Source of the DNA: Glossina fuscipes
Taxonomy: Eukaryota > Arthropoda > Insecta > Diptera > Glossinidae
DNA: 64,000 nucleotides
Assembly: GCF_014805625.2 (NCBI RefSeq)
Contig: NW_023998457.1
Location: 520,495 to 584,494 of the forward strand
Reading direction: 5' to 3'
The position numbers were made by a program, and so were the translations under genes. Below the pieces are notes generated by a model that saw nothing but the letters and a program-made list of their open reading frames with translations, had not been told where the DNA came from and searched no databases. Shown here piece by piece: positions 34,079 through 45,125 of the stretch. Numbering within the stretch: position 1 is the first letter of the stretch; every line of letters begins with the position of its first letter.

Positions 34079-34090
34079 AATAAATTTATT
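34079..34090. terminator. Shared bidirectional poly(A) signal, perfect 12-bp palindrome
   Basis: AATAAATTTATT reads AATAAA on both strands, serving the plus-strand gene ending at 34050 and the minus-strand takeout gene ending at 34151. It is followed on the right by A and T runs and a CT microsatellite. Confidence 0.65.
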
Positions 34091-34125
34091 TAAAAAAAAA
34101 AAAAAGTTTTTTTTTTTGTTTTCTC

Positions 34126-34152
34126 TATCTCTCTCTCTCTCTCTCTATCTCT
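34126..34152. repeat. (CT)n microsatellite
   Basis: CT units broken by two CTAT variants, in the short space between two convergent genes; it ends at the takeout gene 1 stop codon. Confidence 0.85.
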
Positions 34153-36806
34153 AATTTATATAAAAATCGTCATATGGTAGATTGTCGAAAGCACTTTTCA
34201 AAACACTTCGACCAAGATCAGCCATAGCGTCATTGGCATGATCACGTAATTCCATCCAAAAATCGCGCCAATTTTTATTGATAGTTTCGTTAAGGCTTTC
34301 CGTCAATTCTTTGTTGCCATCAAATAAATTATCCAAACGCACATGCAAACTTCATACGACAAAAAAAAAGGACATAGAAAAGGAGATGAAATGAAACATA
34401 CAATGCTTAGTTAATTTTCAAAAAAATCTTACTCATGCGGTTGAATATTGATTTTTAATCGATCTATTGCTAAGTAATTTTTCCCATTTCTCTTCTCCAG
34501 TTTCACATCAGCCATTGCCTTACACGTAGTCCGCGTACTTTTGAATTCAGCCTTGCCTTTACCTTTAAGTTGCAATAGTAAGATATTTCCATTCACAGTA
34601 TAATCGCCGCTTAGTTTTAGATTCATAATCTCCGCGTTCACTGTAATTTTGCTAATATTTGGATCGAAGCCCGAGACAGAGGTCACCTTAGCATTTTCTA
34701 ATCCATTTAAAACCGCATTCTCAATAAATAAATTGAAACCCACCGACGATTTATGATTATTTTTATTTTCTGCCAGAATTATTTTCGGTCGCTTTATCGC
34801 AGTTATATCGATGAGGCCAAAAGATGGATGGCCCTTGGGATACAAGCGTAGTACGTCATTAATTGATTTCGCTATGCAAACATGATCGGATATTTTACAC
34901 TTGTTTATGTTAGAAGCTAAAACAAACAAAAAATCAAAGAAAAAATAATAATGAAATTTTACGGCAGCAAGTACTAGGCACTAGTATTCGAAATATGACC
35001 GTGCAGATGGTAAGGAGGAAACATCTTAAAGCAGATCACTTGAAAAATATTTAAACTTTATCTGTCTAAAGTTCTAGTCCGATTTGTTTTTTTTTTTTTC
35101 AATGTGACGGATCACTCAGGATTGTGTCCTATATATGCAGGACGGTGGCGGTCAGAAAAAAAGGTGAAGAAAGCAAAGGCCACAGTCTAGCTAGTCTAGG
35201 TTAGAGAGCACTCACTGTAAATACGACTAGGTATTGCCTTTCGCAACAACTTCTGAACCGATTTGCCCACCGTTTATTTGTCCATCTGTCCGTCGGTTCG
35301 CACTACTCGAAAACGAAAGGCATATATATGCATATGATGGTTGTGCGACAAAAACTTCACTATATATGTGCAATGGAACTGTCCTTGCAGTAGGTATCCG
35401 AATATTTAAAATCCTATGGCTTTTCATATGTCTACCTATGCGCTAATCCCTTTTACTATTAGGCCGTCTGTTTGGTGGTTCAGCACGTAGACAACTCATT
35501 TCCGTGTTCAGAGACGGTGAGTGAGAGAACGCAAAGTTCACAAAATTCACTTTTTATAGTTATGTTTTCTATTGCAATACATTTTTTATTATTCTTTCAA
35601 GTACTGTGCGATTCCCGAGCCCAGTGAAAATAATCCGACATAACCGCACAAAAAAGGACCGCATAAAAACGGGTTTAAGTGCACATATAAAAAATAGTTC
35701 TCGCAACACAATTAAAAGGTTTTTTTTTTTTATGCAATGAATAGGGACCGCATAAATGTGCCAAAAAAAGATCGCGCAAAAACTGGCTTGAGTGTATTTA
35801 TTTATTGTCTAGATCATATGCTCGGTTGTATTAAAAAACTTTGCCGCACTTGAGGTATGAACCCGCGACCATTGCGTTGTTAGTCGTGATCCTTTGCCTA
35901 AACAGCTACTCAAGCGGACATCCAGGCCATCTGCGTCTGGTACGATGGAATATTCTTTTTCGTTCACTTTCCGTGCTTGAAGGTGGTTGTCAAAGACAGC
36001 ACCACGCGTTTAACACAAAAAATTCTCTCCCAAATTTTCAGTCTCTTTTCAGACGACATGAATGCTCTCAGCTTCATATCCTCTTATTAATGCTCTTAAG
36101 GAAGTTGCATTAACATAGAGATGCTTCTAAATGAGTTTAAATATCTTCAAGTGAATATCTGCTAGTGTATGAAAGGAGCTAAAAACTGATAGGAAATCTT
36201 TGCAAATTCTTTGCAGGGATTTCTTGGACACACAAAGTGCAGTTTTGCAATACTTGAGGAAAAGCTTGAAGCTTTTTAGGAAAAAATGTCAGGTAATAAA
36301 TTTTCTCTACATAGAATGTAGAATTCTTCTAGAATGTCGAAGAAATCTGTTAAATGTAGAAAAAAACAAACTTTGTGGAGTCGCAGTATGAACGGAGACA
36401 CAATATTCTGTCAGTGGCTGATATTATTTTTCCCACTAAAAAGTCTTCATGTCGTCTCAACGTTGATATTCATTTCTTTCATCTAAGACAATGTTTTTAA
36501 AACTTCTACCGTCATACTGGGAAGCAATGATTACTCTACTCTATTGCTATCGCAATGATTCTCGCAGTTACCTCACAGTAAATAACTTGAAAAATTACTT
36601 TATATATCAAGTCAAACAGGAACCGGGGATTCTAATAACTATGATTTGGAGGATGCTTGTTCCCCCGCTGTCAAGTAAATTGAGAAAGTAATTAATTTCT
36701 TGATAGGAAGATGAAAAATTCTATAAAACTTACGCAATGCTCCCGAACATATATCGCAGATGATGCACAGCACAACTGCAACAAGAATCGGATAATTTTT
36801 TAACAT
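34151..36806 (-). CDS. Takeout/JHBP-family secreted protein, gene 1 (divergent member)
   Basis: Exons 36806-36734, 34916-34433 and 34349-34151, phases 1 and 2, 251 residues. Exon 1 encodes the signal peptide (MLKNYPILVAVVLCIICD). The mature protein opens with the family cysteine pair KCKISDHVC, then RLYPKGHPSFGL, and exon 3 has the motif LDNLFDGNKELTESLNETINKNW and a YDDFYIN end. Takeout/haemolymph JH-binding proteins are tubular lipid-binding carriers for small hydrophobic ligands, secreted from fat body or sensory tissue. I chose the ATG at 36806 because it starts the hydrophobic segment and no ATG lies in frame just upstream. The 1.8-kb first intron holds a tRNA-like SINE. Sequence differs clearly from genes 2-4, so it is an older copy. 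Confidence 0.92.
34990..35820. repeat. Takeout gene 1 intron with repeated GGACCGCATAAA-like motifs
   Basis: Between 35630 and 35800, AACCGCACAAAAAAGG, GGACCGCATAAAAACGGG, GGGACCGCATAAATGTGCC and GATCGCGCAAAAACTGG recur, each followed by a GTTTAAGTG or GCTTGAGTG-type run. This looks like the inside of an unidentified mobile element. The rest of the interval shows nothing. Confidence 0.35.
35845..35925 (-). repeat. tRNA-like sequence, probable tRNA-derived SINE head
   Basis: The minus strand gives an A-box-like TAGCTGTTTAGGCAAAGG and a B-box GGGTTCATACC, enclosed by a strong acceptor-like stem (CCGCTTGAG with CTCAAGTGCGG, one two-base bulge). Better preserved than the copy at 23140-23220 but with an irregular middle, so a SINE rather than a tRNA gene. 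Confidence 0.5.
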
Positions 36807-36939
36807 ATTTTTAGGTTCTTTTTTTTTCAAACTTTGCACTAAAATTAATTATAATCCAAACGTTGCTTGGCAAACGAAATATTCTGTTAAAGTCTGCTCC
36901 TCGATGGGAATAAAACCTTAGAGACTTTCGTTCACTGAC

Positions 36940-36946
36940 TTTTATA
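36940..36946 (-). promoter_or_regulatory. TATA box of takeout gene 1
   Basis: Minus-strand TATAAAAG in CATATAAAAGTCAG, 134 nt upstream of the ATG. No clear initiator was found at the expected spacing. Confidence 0.5.
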
Positions 36947-37084
36947 TGAAATTAAGAAAATTTTTATATCCTAATGGTTGTTGAATTTTGTTTATGGGTT
37001 ATTAAAAAAAAAATTATATACGGTGCAGACCGAATTTTATTATATATACACATATATATATATATGTATATATATATTAATACA

Positions 37085-37465
37085 TGCTTTCTACATTCAT
37101 GCCTCATTCAAGTTGTAATACAGGGGTGTATTTGATAACCTTGTGCGAATGTATGCAATAACGAAGAGGACTTGAGAGAGATTCGCCTTCTATTATACCG
37201 ATCGAGCCAGTATCATTCTTTGAACGCGATATAAGCTTGTCTGTCTGTCTGTCCACTTTCTTTTTTTCAATGTACGGACTACATTTTTCGAGATATTTTA
37301 ATGAAATTTTGTATACCGACCTATTTTGACATGAGGACGAACGCTCTTGAAAATTCTCCTGAACGCGCCACTCTTTGGACTACAGTTATATAAATAACTG
37401 TATTAAGCGAAGTCGTTTAGGATATTTAGCGGTGCACCATGTTCCACTATAGTGTCTTACTTGTT
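37085..37465 (+). repeat. Dispersed repeat family 1, internally deleted copy with both ends
   Basis: Left end CAAGTTGTAATACAGGGGTG, then TATTATACCGATCGAGCCAG, GTCTGTCTGTCTGTCC, GAGATATTTTAATGAAATTT, and right end AAGCGAAGTCG...GTGTCTTACTTGTTT. The family 1 middle is missing. Confidence 0.7.
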
Positions 37466-37493
37466 TACATTGTTTTTTTCTTATAATTTTTCT

Positions 37494-37499
37494 GAGAGG

Positions 37500-37548
<49 letters not shown>

Positions 37549-37572
37549 GAAGAAATAGAAAGAGGGAGAGGG
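37494..37572. repeat. (GA)n microsatellite
   Basis: About 20 GA units with interruptions; open frames across it are repeat artefacts. Confidence 0.9.
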
Positions 37573-38564
37573 CACTAAATTTTAAGGCCATAACTTGTGG
37601 AAACCTTATTAGTTCTTTGTTAATCGTGAAGGAGGCCGCGGATAGAATAAACCGGTTTTCGGCTGACAAAAGCAATAGGAAAATATGTCAGACTTGATTT
37701 CCTCTTCTAAACTAAGCTTTTAGTTCGTCATAGCGCGTTTTTAACGGAACGGACCCTAGCTGAAACGCTTTCACACGCAGAATAGACAAGTTGCATGGGA
37801 TCTCCGAGCCGTAATTTCAATGCATTATAATTATTTGGTAAAGCTTAATATATTGACTGACTTTGGTAAGTTGTTGAACTTAGAAATGTTGCGACCTCAA
37901 TTGCTATGGACTCTACCGCCATTGTCTGTGCGGTTACCTCTCACGATTAAACATTTCCAAACGGCGAAAGAGTTCAAAAAGGGGACATAAGAATATGACT
38001 ACTTTCCATATACTATATCTAATTTAAGTAGCGAGTATTCAATATTCGCCTTTAGTTAGAACATAAATTCAAGTTGCTTTTAGTTAATTAAATTATTTCA
38101 TTGAAATATAAATGATATTAAATTTAATGATCAAAAATATTACTTTTGATTGCTTTCATATAAATCACAGTTTACATAAAGTACGACTCTTGGATATATA
38201 CTCAGTTCATTAATCTCACATTTTAGCCTTGGTAACGCGGGTCATTCTCCTGTTTAAATAGAAAAAAGGGCTATTAAATAAATTAATAGAAGTGAATGTG
38301 CATTTTACGGTATTTTACGTGTCGTGTTTTTCTCTTTGGCTCCGTTCGAACTTGTTATGTTAAGGCATCGACTAGTTATCCTACTCAACGCACATCTAGG
38401 AAAATGGTTTTCATATAGCAGAGCACACTAGCTTACGGTTATGTAACATATTAAACAACTTATTCCTTAATTTTTTTCTTTTGTATTCAACGGAAGTAAA
38501 TGCTTGATGTAAAATCCCCTGAATGGGACAAAAAAAAATTGTTAAAGAAACCTTTCCAGGACAG

Positions 38565-39215
38565 ATTTTTATACCCATTACCGAAAGATGAGGGGTACAT
38601 TCATTTTGTCAAAACGTTTGCAACGCCCAAAAGAAAGCATTAGAGCGGCCATAAAGTGCATATATTCTTGATCAGCATCGATTTCTAAATCGATTTAAGC
38701 ACGTCCGTCTATCCATCCGACCGTCTGTCCGTCTATGTATCTGTCTGTTTTACACATTGTGCCGCCCACAAAAATAAAGCTATCTACTTTAAATTTGGCA
38801 GAAGCATTGAAAGTTCTTGCACGCAGGTTAGTATTGAAAATGGGTCAAATCAATCGAAGGACACGCCTACAGCCTACCACGTAAACTGAGAACACCTCTG
38901 TTTTCAAAAGGAATGAAAAATTGGTTTTAATTTTTCCATATAACAACATTTCTATGGGGAGTAGTCGAAAAAGTCGAAAAGTGATCCAAACCATTTTCAA
39001 TAGCGTTCGTCTTTGGGTCGAAATACGTCATTGTACCAAATTTCATCAAAATATCTCATAAATTACAACCTATAGCTTGAACAAGGACAAAGGGACAGAC
39101 AGGTTTAGATCAATTCAGATTGTGATTCTGATTCGATCGGTATAGTAAAAGGTGACTCTATCTTAAACTATTTTGCGTGTTACATACGCCGGAACTAACG
39201 CAGTTAGTGTAGGGT
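38565..39215. repeat. Family 2 copy (plus) abutting a family 1 copy (minus)
   Basis: 38565-38960 is the clearest family 2 copy (TTTTATACCCATTACCGAAAG, GCCATAAAGTGCATATATTC, GTCCGTCTATCC, AATTTGGCAGAAGC, ACGTAAACTGAGAACAC). It runs directly into a reversed family 1 piece (TTCAATAGCGTTCGTC, CATCAAAATATCTCA, GATTCGATCGGTATAG) ending at the GTTAGTGTAGGGTAC terminus. Confidence 0.7.
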
Positions 39216-39837
39216 ACAACTATTTTTTTCTTCTGAAATATAAGCAGTGGTTTGTCCCCTTCAACTTCTTCACCCATTTTGGATTTTGATCTACGTGCAA
39301 AGATTTCGAATGTCTCTGGCATATTAGAATTTGCGATATTTTTATCTTTGCACAAATTACGCACATTTTGGACAGACAGACGTTTTTGAATCGATTCAAG
39401 ATATGTTTATGTATATATATATATATATGTATATTTTATCATAGGTGTATGCATTTGTGCATTTTGTGAGCTCTCTGAAGATATCTTCTTGGTACCGCAC
39501 ACATTGTATATATCTCCATATGAAAATAAAATTATTATTGTTCGTTCGAGAATAACCAACGCTTTAGAAGCTGTTTAATTAATTTTTTATCTGATGCACC
39601 CTATTTCAGTTTACGGTTCGTGTCTGCAATAATTCGATGTATTTCGATGCAAACACAAAAACTGTACGAAAATGTTTTCCGTTCGAAATAAGTATTCTTT
39701 TCCAGGTTTTCCTTAGAGTTTGTGCAAAGTTTATGGGAAAATAGTTAGAGATATGACAAATGCTTAGCACGAAAGAAGCTGTTTTCATCTTTTTCGATAA
39801 TTCCGAATAGTCACAAATTTTTTATAATACACAGCAT

Positions 39838-40270
39838 TTTTATACTTTACACTACTTGTGGTACAGGGTATATTAAGTAAGTGCGGGCGGATGTAACACG
39901 CAGAAAGACTTAAGACAGACATACCTTTAATAGAAGGTATAATAATACCGATCGATTCAGGATCATAATCTCAATTAATCTAATCTAATCTGTCTGTCCG
40001 TCTGTGCATCTCATGTCTATCTAGGTAAATTTGAGTTCAAGCTACAGGTCGCAATTTTTGGAGATATTTTGATGAAGTTTGGTGCAGACCTCTTGGACAC
40101 ATCTGTGCTGACGGAACACAAGATATCATTTGCAAAGGGGTCTAATTTATAATATACAGTCCGATAGTAGTAGGTTCTATGGCAAAAATTAGAATTACGC
40201 AGACAAAGCGGTGTGGAGTATTTAATAGTCGATCTAAGCCGACCGAATGTTCTCATTCGTTTCTTTAACA
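39838..40270 (+). repeat. Dispersed repeat family 1 copy
   Basis: Left end CACTACTTGTGGTACAGGGT, then ATACCGATCGATTCAGGATC, TCTGTCTGTCCGTCTG, GAGATATTTTGATGAAGTTT and right-end ATTTAATAGTCGATCTAAGC. A reversed scrap of the same family follows at 40370-40445. Confidence 0.75.
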
Positions 40271-40439
40271 TAATAATGGAGCTACACCTGTTAGAGGCAA
40301 ATCAAACTAAAAGTCTTCCAATTCATTTATGCACATAGCTACCTACACCTTAAGCTTAAGCTGAATCAGAATCACTATACTATGGGTCTATCTTAACCAC
40401 TTCTAAATGTTAGACACATCCACACAAATTTAATATATC

Positions 40440-41800
40440 CTGTGTCAGAAGACAGTTTCTGCCTTTGTTGCAAAAGGCCGGTAAGACATTAGGTTGCTTG
40501 TCCCTATGTAAATCAATCTGTCTCCTGGAATTCCCAGGGAAATTACTGCAGTTCAGATTAGAAACGGAGCTGCCGAGCCGAAGCGGCTTTCTCTAAGCCA
40601 CAATTTGACTTTATCAACCGGCGAACAACTATGGATATTATTGTGGAAGAGGTCAACGCAGCACACAAGATGAACAAGGACGCAAAACCATCCTTTGCTG
40701 TCGTCACGTTAGACATCAGAAACTCCTTTAACACGACTAATTGGGTAACCATCATAGAAAGTTTAATAACACTAGGCATCTTCCCGTATTTGGTTAATAC
40801 TTGCGTGATAGAAGATTACTGTATAACACAGATGACGGTATTAAAGAGCACGGGATTACAGCAGGGATATCACAATTCCCCTTCCGGTGGAATCTTATAT
40901 ATGACAGAGCATACCGATAACATCGTCCTGAACATCGTGCGAAGCGTCGACACCGCTAATACGGTTCTAGAGATCGTAGCAAATGATAGCTTAAGTCAAA
41001 TATGTAGGTGGCTACATAGGTGGCTACATAACTAAACTTACCGAGGAGAAAAACAAACCCGTAGTGGTAACCGATAGGTTGGTGTTCCAAATTCCAAAAA
41101 TGGACAAACGCAGTACCGAATTCAGTTCCAATTTCATATATTTCGGAGTTAAATTAAGTAAGAAATTAACTTTTGCTAAATGTATTAAGGGATTTACGCA
41201 TACAACATGACAACGCCAACCAGCCTGTACCACGGTCCCCGGCCGAAGCAAACGAGGCGTGCCCTATATGCAATTTGACCAGAAAAACTACCAAAAACAT
41301 CTTCTATGAAAGCTTGAAGTAGTTCAAAGGTACTGCATATTGAGAATAATATCAGTCTATCGAGCAACGTTTTTAGAAGAAATATTAGCCATCCGGCTGC
41401 TTCTCAAGAAGAAGCTAGATATCCCCAATGCGAAATAGGACAACGAAAATAGTTAATAACGGAAAGGCAACAACGGCACAAAAAGTGGGATAAATCTTAG
41501 ACATTCATCCCAGACTTTAAATGAGTGAAGTAAATCTTGTGAAGTAAGTCTTTTCCTAAGAGAAATTTTGACAAGTCATGGACATTTCGCGAGTTATTTG
41601 TACCGTCTCTAATTACACAACCGAGCTGTGCCAAAGCGTGAACCGCGTGACCAGGCTGAACATAGTTGAGGAATATGCTTTCAAGATCTCTGGAAGTAGA
41701 AACCAAGCCATCTAACCTGTTAGCGGTTATGCTAATGAACGAAGAGAGATGAAGGAAATGCACCAATACGTTGCTATGGTGCAAAGTCACACGAAGATGA
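40440..41800 (+). mobile_element. Decayed R1-clade-like non-LTR retrotransposon (reverse transcriptase to C-terminus)
   Basis: Across frameshifts and stops the plus strand reads, in the family order, QFDFINRRTTMDII (near 40601), VVTLDIRNSFNTTNWVTII (near 40703), QQGYHNSP, HTDNIVLNIV, EEKNKPVVVTDRL, FIYFGVKLSKKLTF, VQRYCILRIISVYRATF (near 41322) and a C-terminal zinc-finger-like tail (LTSHGHFASYL, then QAEH, near 41560-41660). The VQR...LRI.S.YR signature points to R1-type elements. The catalytic YADD site reads HTDN, so the enzyme is dead. Insertion boundaries are not visible. Confidence 0.8.
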
Positions 41801-42101
41801 CAAATTGAGACAAAAAATTGCGGTCTTATAAAATGAAGTGATTAACAACAAACGCCTCTAAAATTTTGGATCACAATGAACGTGATGCTACACGATTCAT
41901 ATCAGCGAAAATATTCGTGATTAGGTTTTTAAAAAAAATTTCGACCTAAATCAAACAGACCGTATCTCTGTAAAAAAATAGATCGCAAGAAGCTTTGATT
42001 CAAAATTTTATTTTTATTTATATGATTGTGACATATGCTCCACACCATAAGCCCAATTTATACGTTTTGGGGAAATGTGTAAAATAATAGAATTTAAAGA
42101 T

Positions 42102-44573
42102 TTAATCTGCAAAGTAATCATCATACGATATTGCATTCATTATTGGCGTCAAAAGAAGGTGAACAGCATCTGAGAATGCTTTGTTGACATCTTTACCCAA
42201 TTCATTCCAGACATCTTCCCAGCTGTCAGTTAATACTTTATTTGTAGCATCCGTCAATTCTTTATTCCCATCGAATAAGTTTTCAAATTTAAATGTTATA
42301 CTGAAACGAAATCACATTTAATTAAAAAAAAAAAAATTTTTTTTGAATTTCTAAAATTATACTCCTTTGGTTCCACTATAACGGCTAATTTCTTCATTTT
42401 GATGTAATTTTTGCCTTGACGATTCTCCAATTCACCATCAAGTGTAACTACATAGTGCGCGTCGCGAAATGTTATCTCTACATCGCCTTTTCCTTTAATG
42501 GGTAATAACAGTAGTTTCCCATCAAGTTCATAGAGCGCATTGATTTTGAGCAACGGTACAGTAAAATCGACTTCTACTTGCTGGATGTCTTTGACAAAAC
42601 CTTTGCTGCTAAGCACTTTTAATTTATCTACGCCCCTTGCTTCCAAGTTGGAAAGAAAAAAATTTAACTGCACTGGTGAATTGCTTGACTTCTTGGCCGC
42701 TGTAACTTTATTCAGTTTTACTAATGAGAAATCTGGCAAAGCGTACGTGGAATTCCCTTTAGGGTACAAACGTATTATTTCGTTTATCCTTTCAGTGATA
42801 CATGGATGATCGCCAACTTTACATTTTTGAATTTCAGGCGCTAAAAGGATTAAAAAGGATATTTGAAGAAAAATTGAAAACTCTTAAGATGTTTCGATCA
42901 ATTAATCAACAATCAAAATCGTCCCCATTATTGGAATACATTAGAATGCGAAATGGAACCAGAGGTGCTTCACGAAATCATCAAAGAATCGAATACAGAC
43001 AACGCCGACAAAAGAAATTCAAAATGAACTTGAACGGTAAAAATAGTTAACCATAATAAGTTTGATAGAATGCTGTTGTACGCTTCCACGCTTAAAATGC
43101 GTGAATAAAGTAAATCAATGAAAGCAATATGATTAACGTGAACCGATGAGCACAAAAAAAAAGGAAAAGAATTTGAAGAAAAGTACTCTCCACCATCGTC
43201 TTAACAAACTAAAATTAATCACCTGGTGAACAAGTGTGACACACGTAATGCTTTGTCCGTCGGTTTTTGTTGGATGTCAAGTTAAAATTTTGTCTTTATA
43301 AATGTACATGTATGCCACATATATAACATATTTAACAAATATCTTTGTTGTTTAGTCAAGTCGTTTGTTTCATTACATCCTAATTTCATATTACACACAC
43401 ACACACACATACACACTCTGTATTTGACGAGTATACGTGTACACCGCTAAAGAGGCCAACACAATTAGATGAATAATGATTGTTTTATACAATTTGAAAA
43501 CTGTTATTCATCTACTTGCGGCCGAGCTCATTCTTAATACAAATATAGCATCCAGGCATATATAACACATAACCTCACTCGAAACGAATCAAACTTGAGA
43601 AAGCATTTCATGACAAGATGAAGCATTAAAGTAGCTTAACTGAATAACGTCTCGTCGTTTTCAAGGCAAACGAAATTAAAGACATGTAAAAACATTATGC
43701 TTGGGCAAGGACGATCATTAAATATGTTAAATAATTGCCAAACACTAAAAATTATATCTCGCTTCCATGTAAAGGCAAACTTTTCGCGGAGATGCTTAAA
43801 TGGAAGCAAAACTAAACCGTGAAATGTCTGGCGAATAAATTTTGCAAAATCAATCTACTTCTCAGTTATATGTCAAAGAGTTTAAAAAATTGCCCCTTCC
43901 TTCACCCCCTCGAAGGTTTCACTTTATTATTACTAAGCGAGTTTTTTTTCGCAAAATTGAAGAAATCGCAATATGATCACTTATAAAAATAATCCGATCG
44001 AAGCTATTTCCAATACCGTTTCATTCTTTTTATCAAAATATCTCAAAAATTTTGATCTTTAAGCTGAACACAAGGAGGCATGGATAGAGATCAACCACAC
44101 AGGCGGATAAATAAGCTTAAATCAGTATACTAAAAGAGAGTTCGTCAAGTCCGTCTGGGTGTCACAACTTAATATGCTTTCCGTCACAAATGATCCTGTA
44201 AGTGTATCTGTCATCTGCGCAGAAATTTGAAAAACACGTTTTATTTGCTTTTGGGATGAAGTGAAGAAAAAAATGTTAAAATACTATGTAACCAATATAC
44301 ACACATTGATTCTGTTTCCATTCAAAGGAATTTTCAAGCAACTCCTCAATCTGACTTAACTCCTCATTTCGTGATGTTAGTTACTTATACTCACTGGGGT
44401 TGAATTTCTATAAACGTATCCTAAGGAACGTATATATAATACGTTGTTAATTTCGCGAACTGAGAAAGAAAACAAACTATCGGATGGTGATTTAAATGAC
44501 TTCAATTAGCGTAAACAGTATTACGAAAAGCGAAAGTTATATAAAAATCGCTGATAACAAACTTTTCCATTGT

Positions 44574-44604
<31 letters not shown>

Positions 44605-45014
44605 CAGCGATAAATCCGCAAAAAAACGATACGAGGTTGAAATCTAACGAAAATGGCAATTAATGGGAGACCAAGGCTTTTATTGTATTTTCAATTAAGA
44701 CGAAAACACGGATATATGGAAATAGGTCCTCAAGGTCTCTAAGGAAAAGTTTCCCTTTCTGAATGAAAATTTTGCAAGGATAAAATAAAGTATCCATCAC
44801 TTTTCTACACTTTTCGAATCCCGTCGCGAACCAAATTTTAGCACACGAAACGCTTTATTGATCGCAATATTAACTTGATATTTATGCAGTGCCAACGTAT
44901 TTCACGAAAAATTTGAAAAAAAATTTTTTCAATCTTACGTAAATCAGTGGCGAGGATATGAGTAGCGGCGCACACAATAAGGAGAAAGCTTAATCGCTGG
45001 CTTTGTCTACACAT
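42102..45014 (-). CDS. Takeout/JHBP-family secreted protein, gene 2
   Basis: Exons 45014-44939, 42840-42363 and 42300-42102, 250 residues. Exon 1 is a signal peptide (MCRQSQRLSFLLIVCAATH, cleavage near ILATDL). Exon 2 begins PPEIQKCKVGDHPC, the family cysteine pair, followed by IIRLYPKGNS and ELDGKLLLLPIKGKGDVEI. Exon 3 has FKFENLFDGNKELTDATNKVL and ends SYDDYFAD. Phases 1 and 2 equal those of its neighbours. Closest to gene 3 by eye, with similar 3' flank and similar first 170 bp of intron sequence next to exon 2. The first intron (2.1 kb) includes a reversed family 1 fragment at about 43990-44200. Two minus-strand AATAAA signals lie at 42007-42018. Confidence 0.93.
43990..44200 (-). repeat. 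Dispersed repeat family 1 fragment in takeout gene 2 intron
   Basis: Reverse-oriented TATCAAAATATCTCAAAAAT, AGTATACTAAAAGAGAG and CACAACTTAATATGC identify the right-hand part of the minus-oriented family. Confidence 0.55.
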
Positions 45015-45088
45015 TTCGTTTCGAAAACACTGTACAATTTAAAAGCGAACTCTTTTTGCGAGACTAACCCGTCACAGATAGCACTGGT

Positions 45089-45125
45089 AACTGAGACTTT
45101 GTAATTCTTTTAAGCTGATTTTATA
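45089..45125 (-). promoter_or_regulatory. Core promoter of takeout gene 2 (TATA plus initiator)
   Basis: Minus-strand TATAAAA at 45125-45119 and a TCAGTT initiator with its A at 45092, 33 nt apart and 78 nt before the ATG. The same pair occurs at the same spacing in genes 3 and 4. Confidence 0.65.

Noticed and set aside
37452..37697. Open frame rich in Glu-Arg
   Set aside because: Generated by the (GA)n microsatellite.
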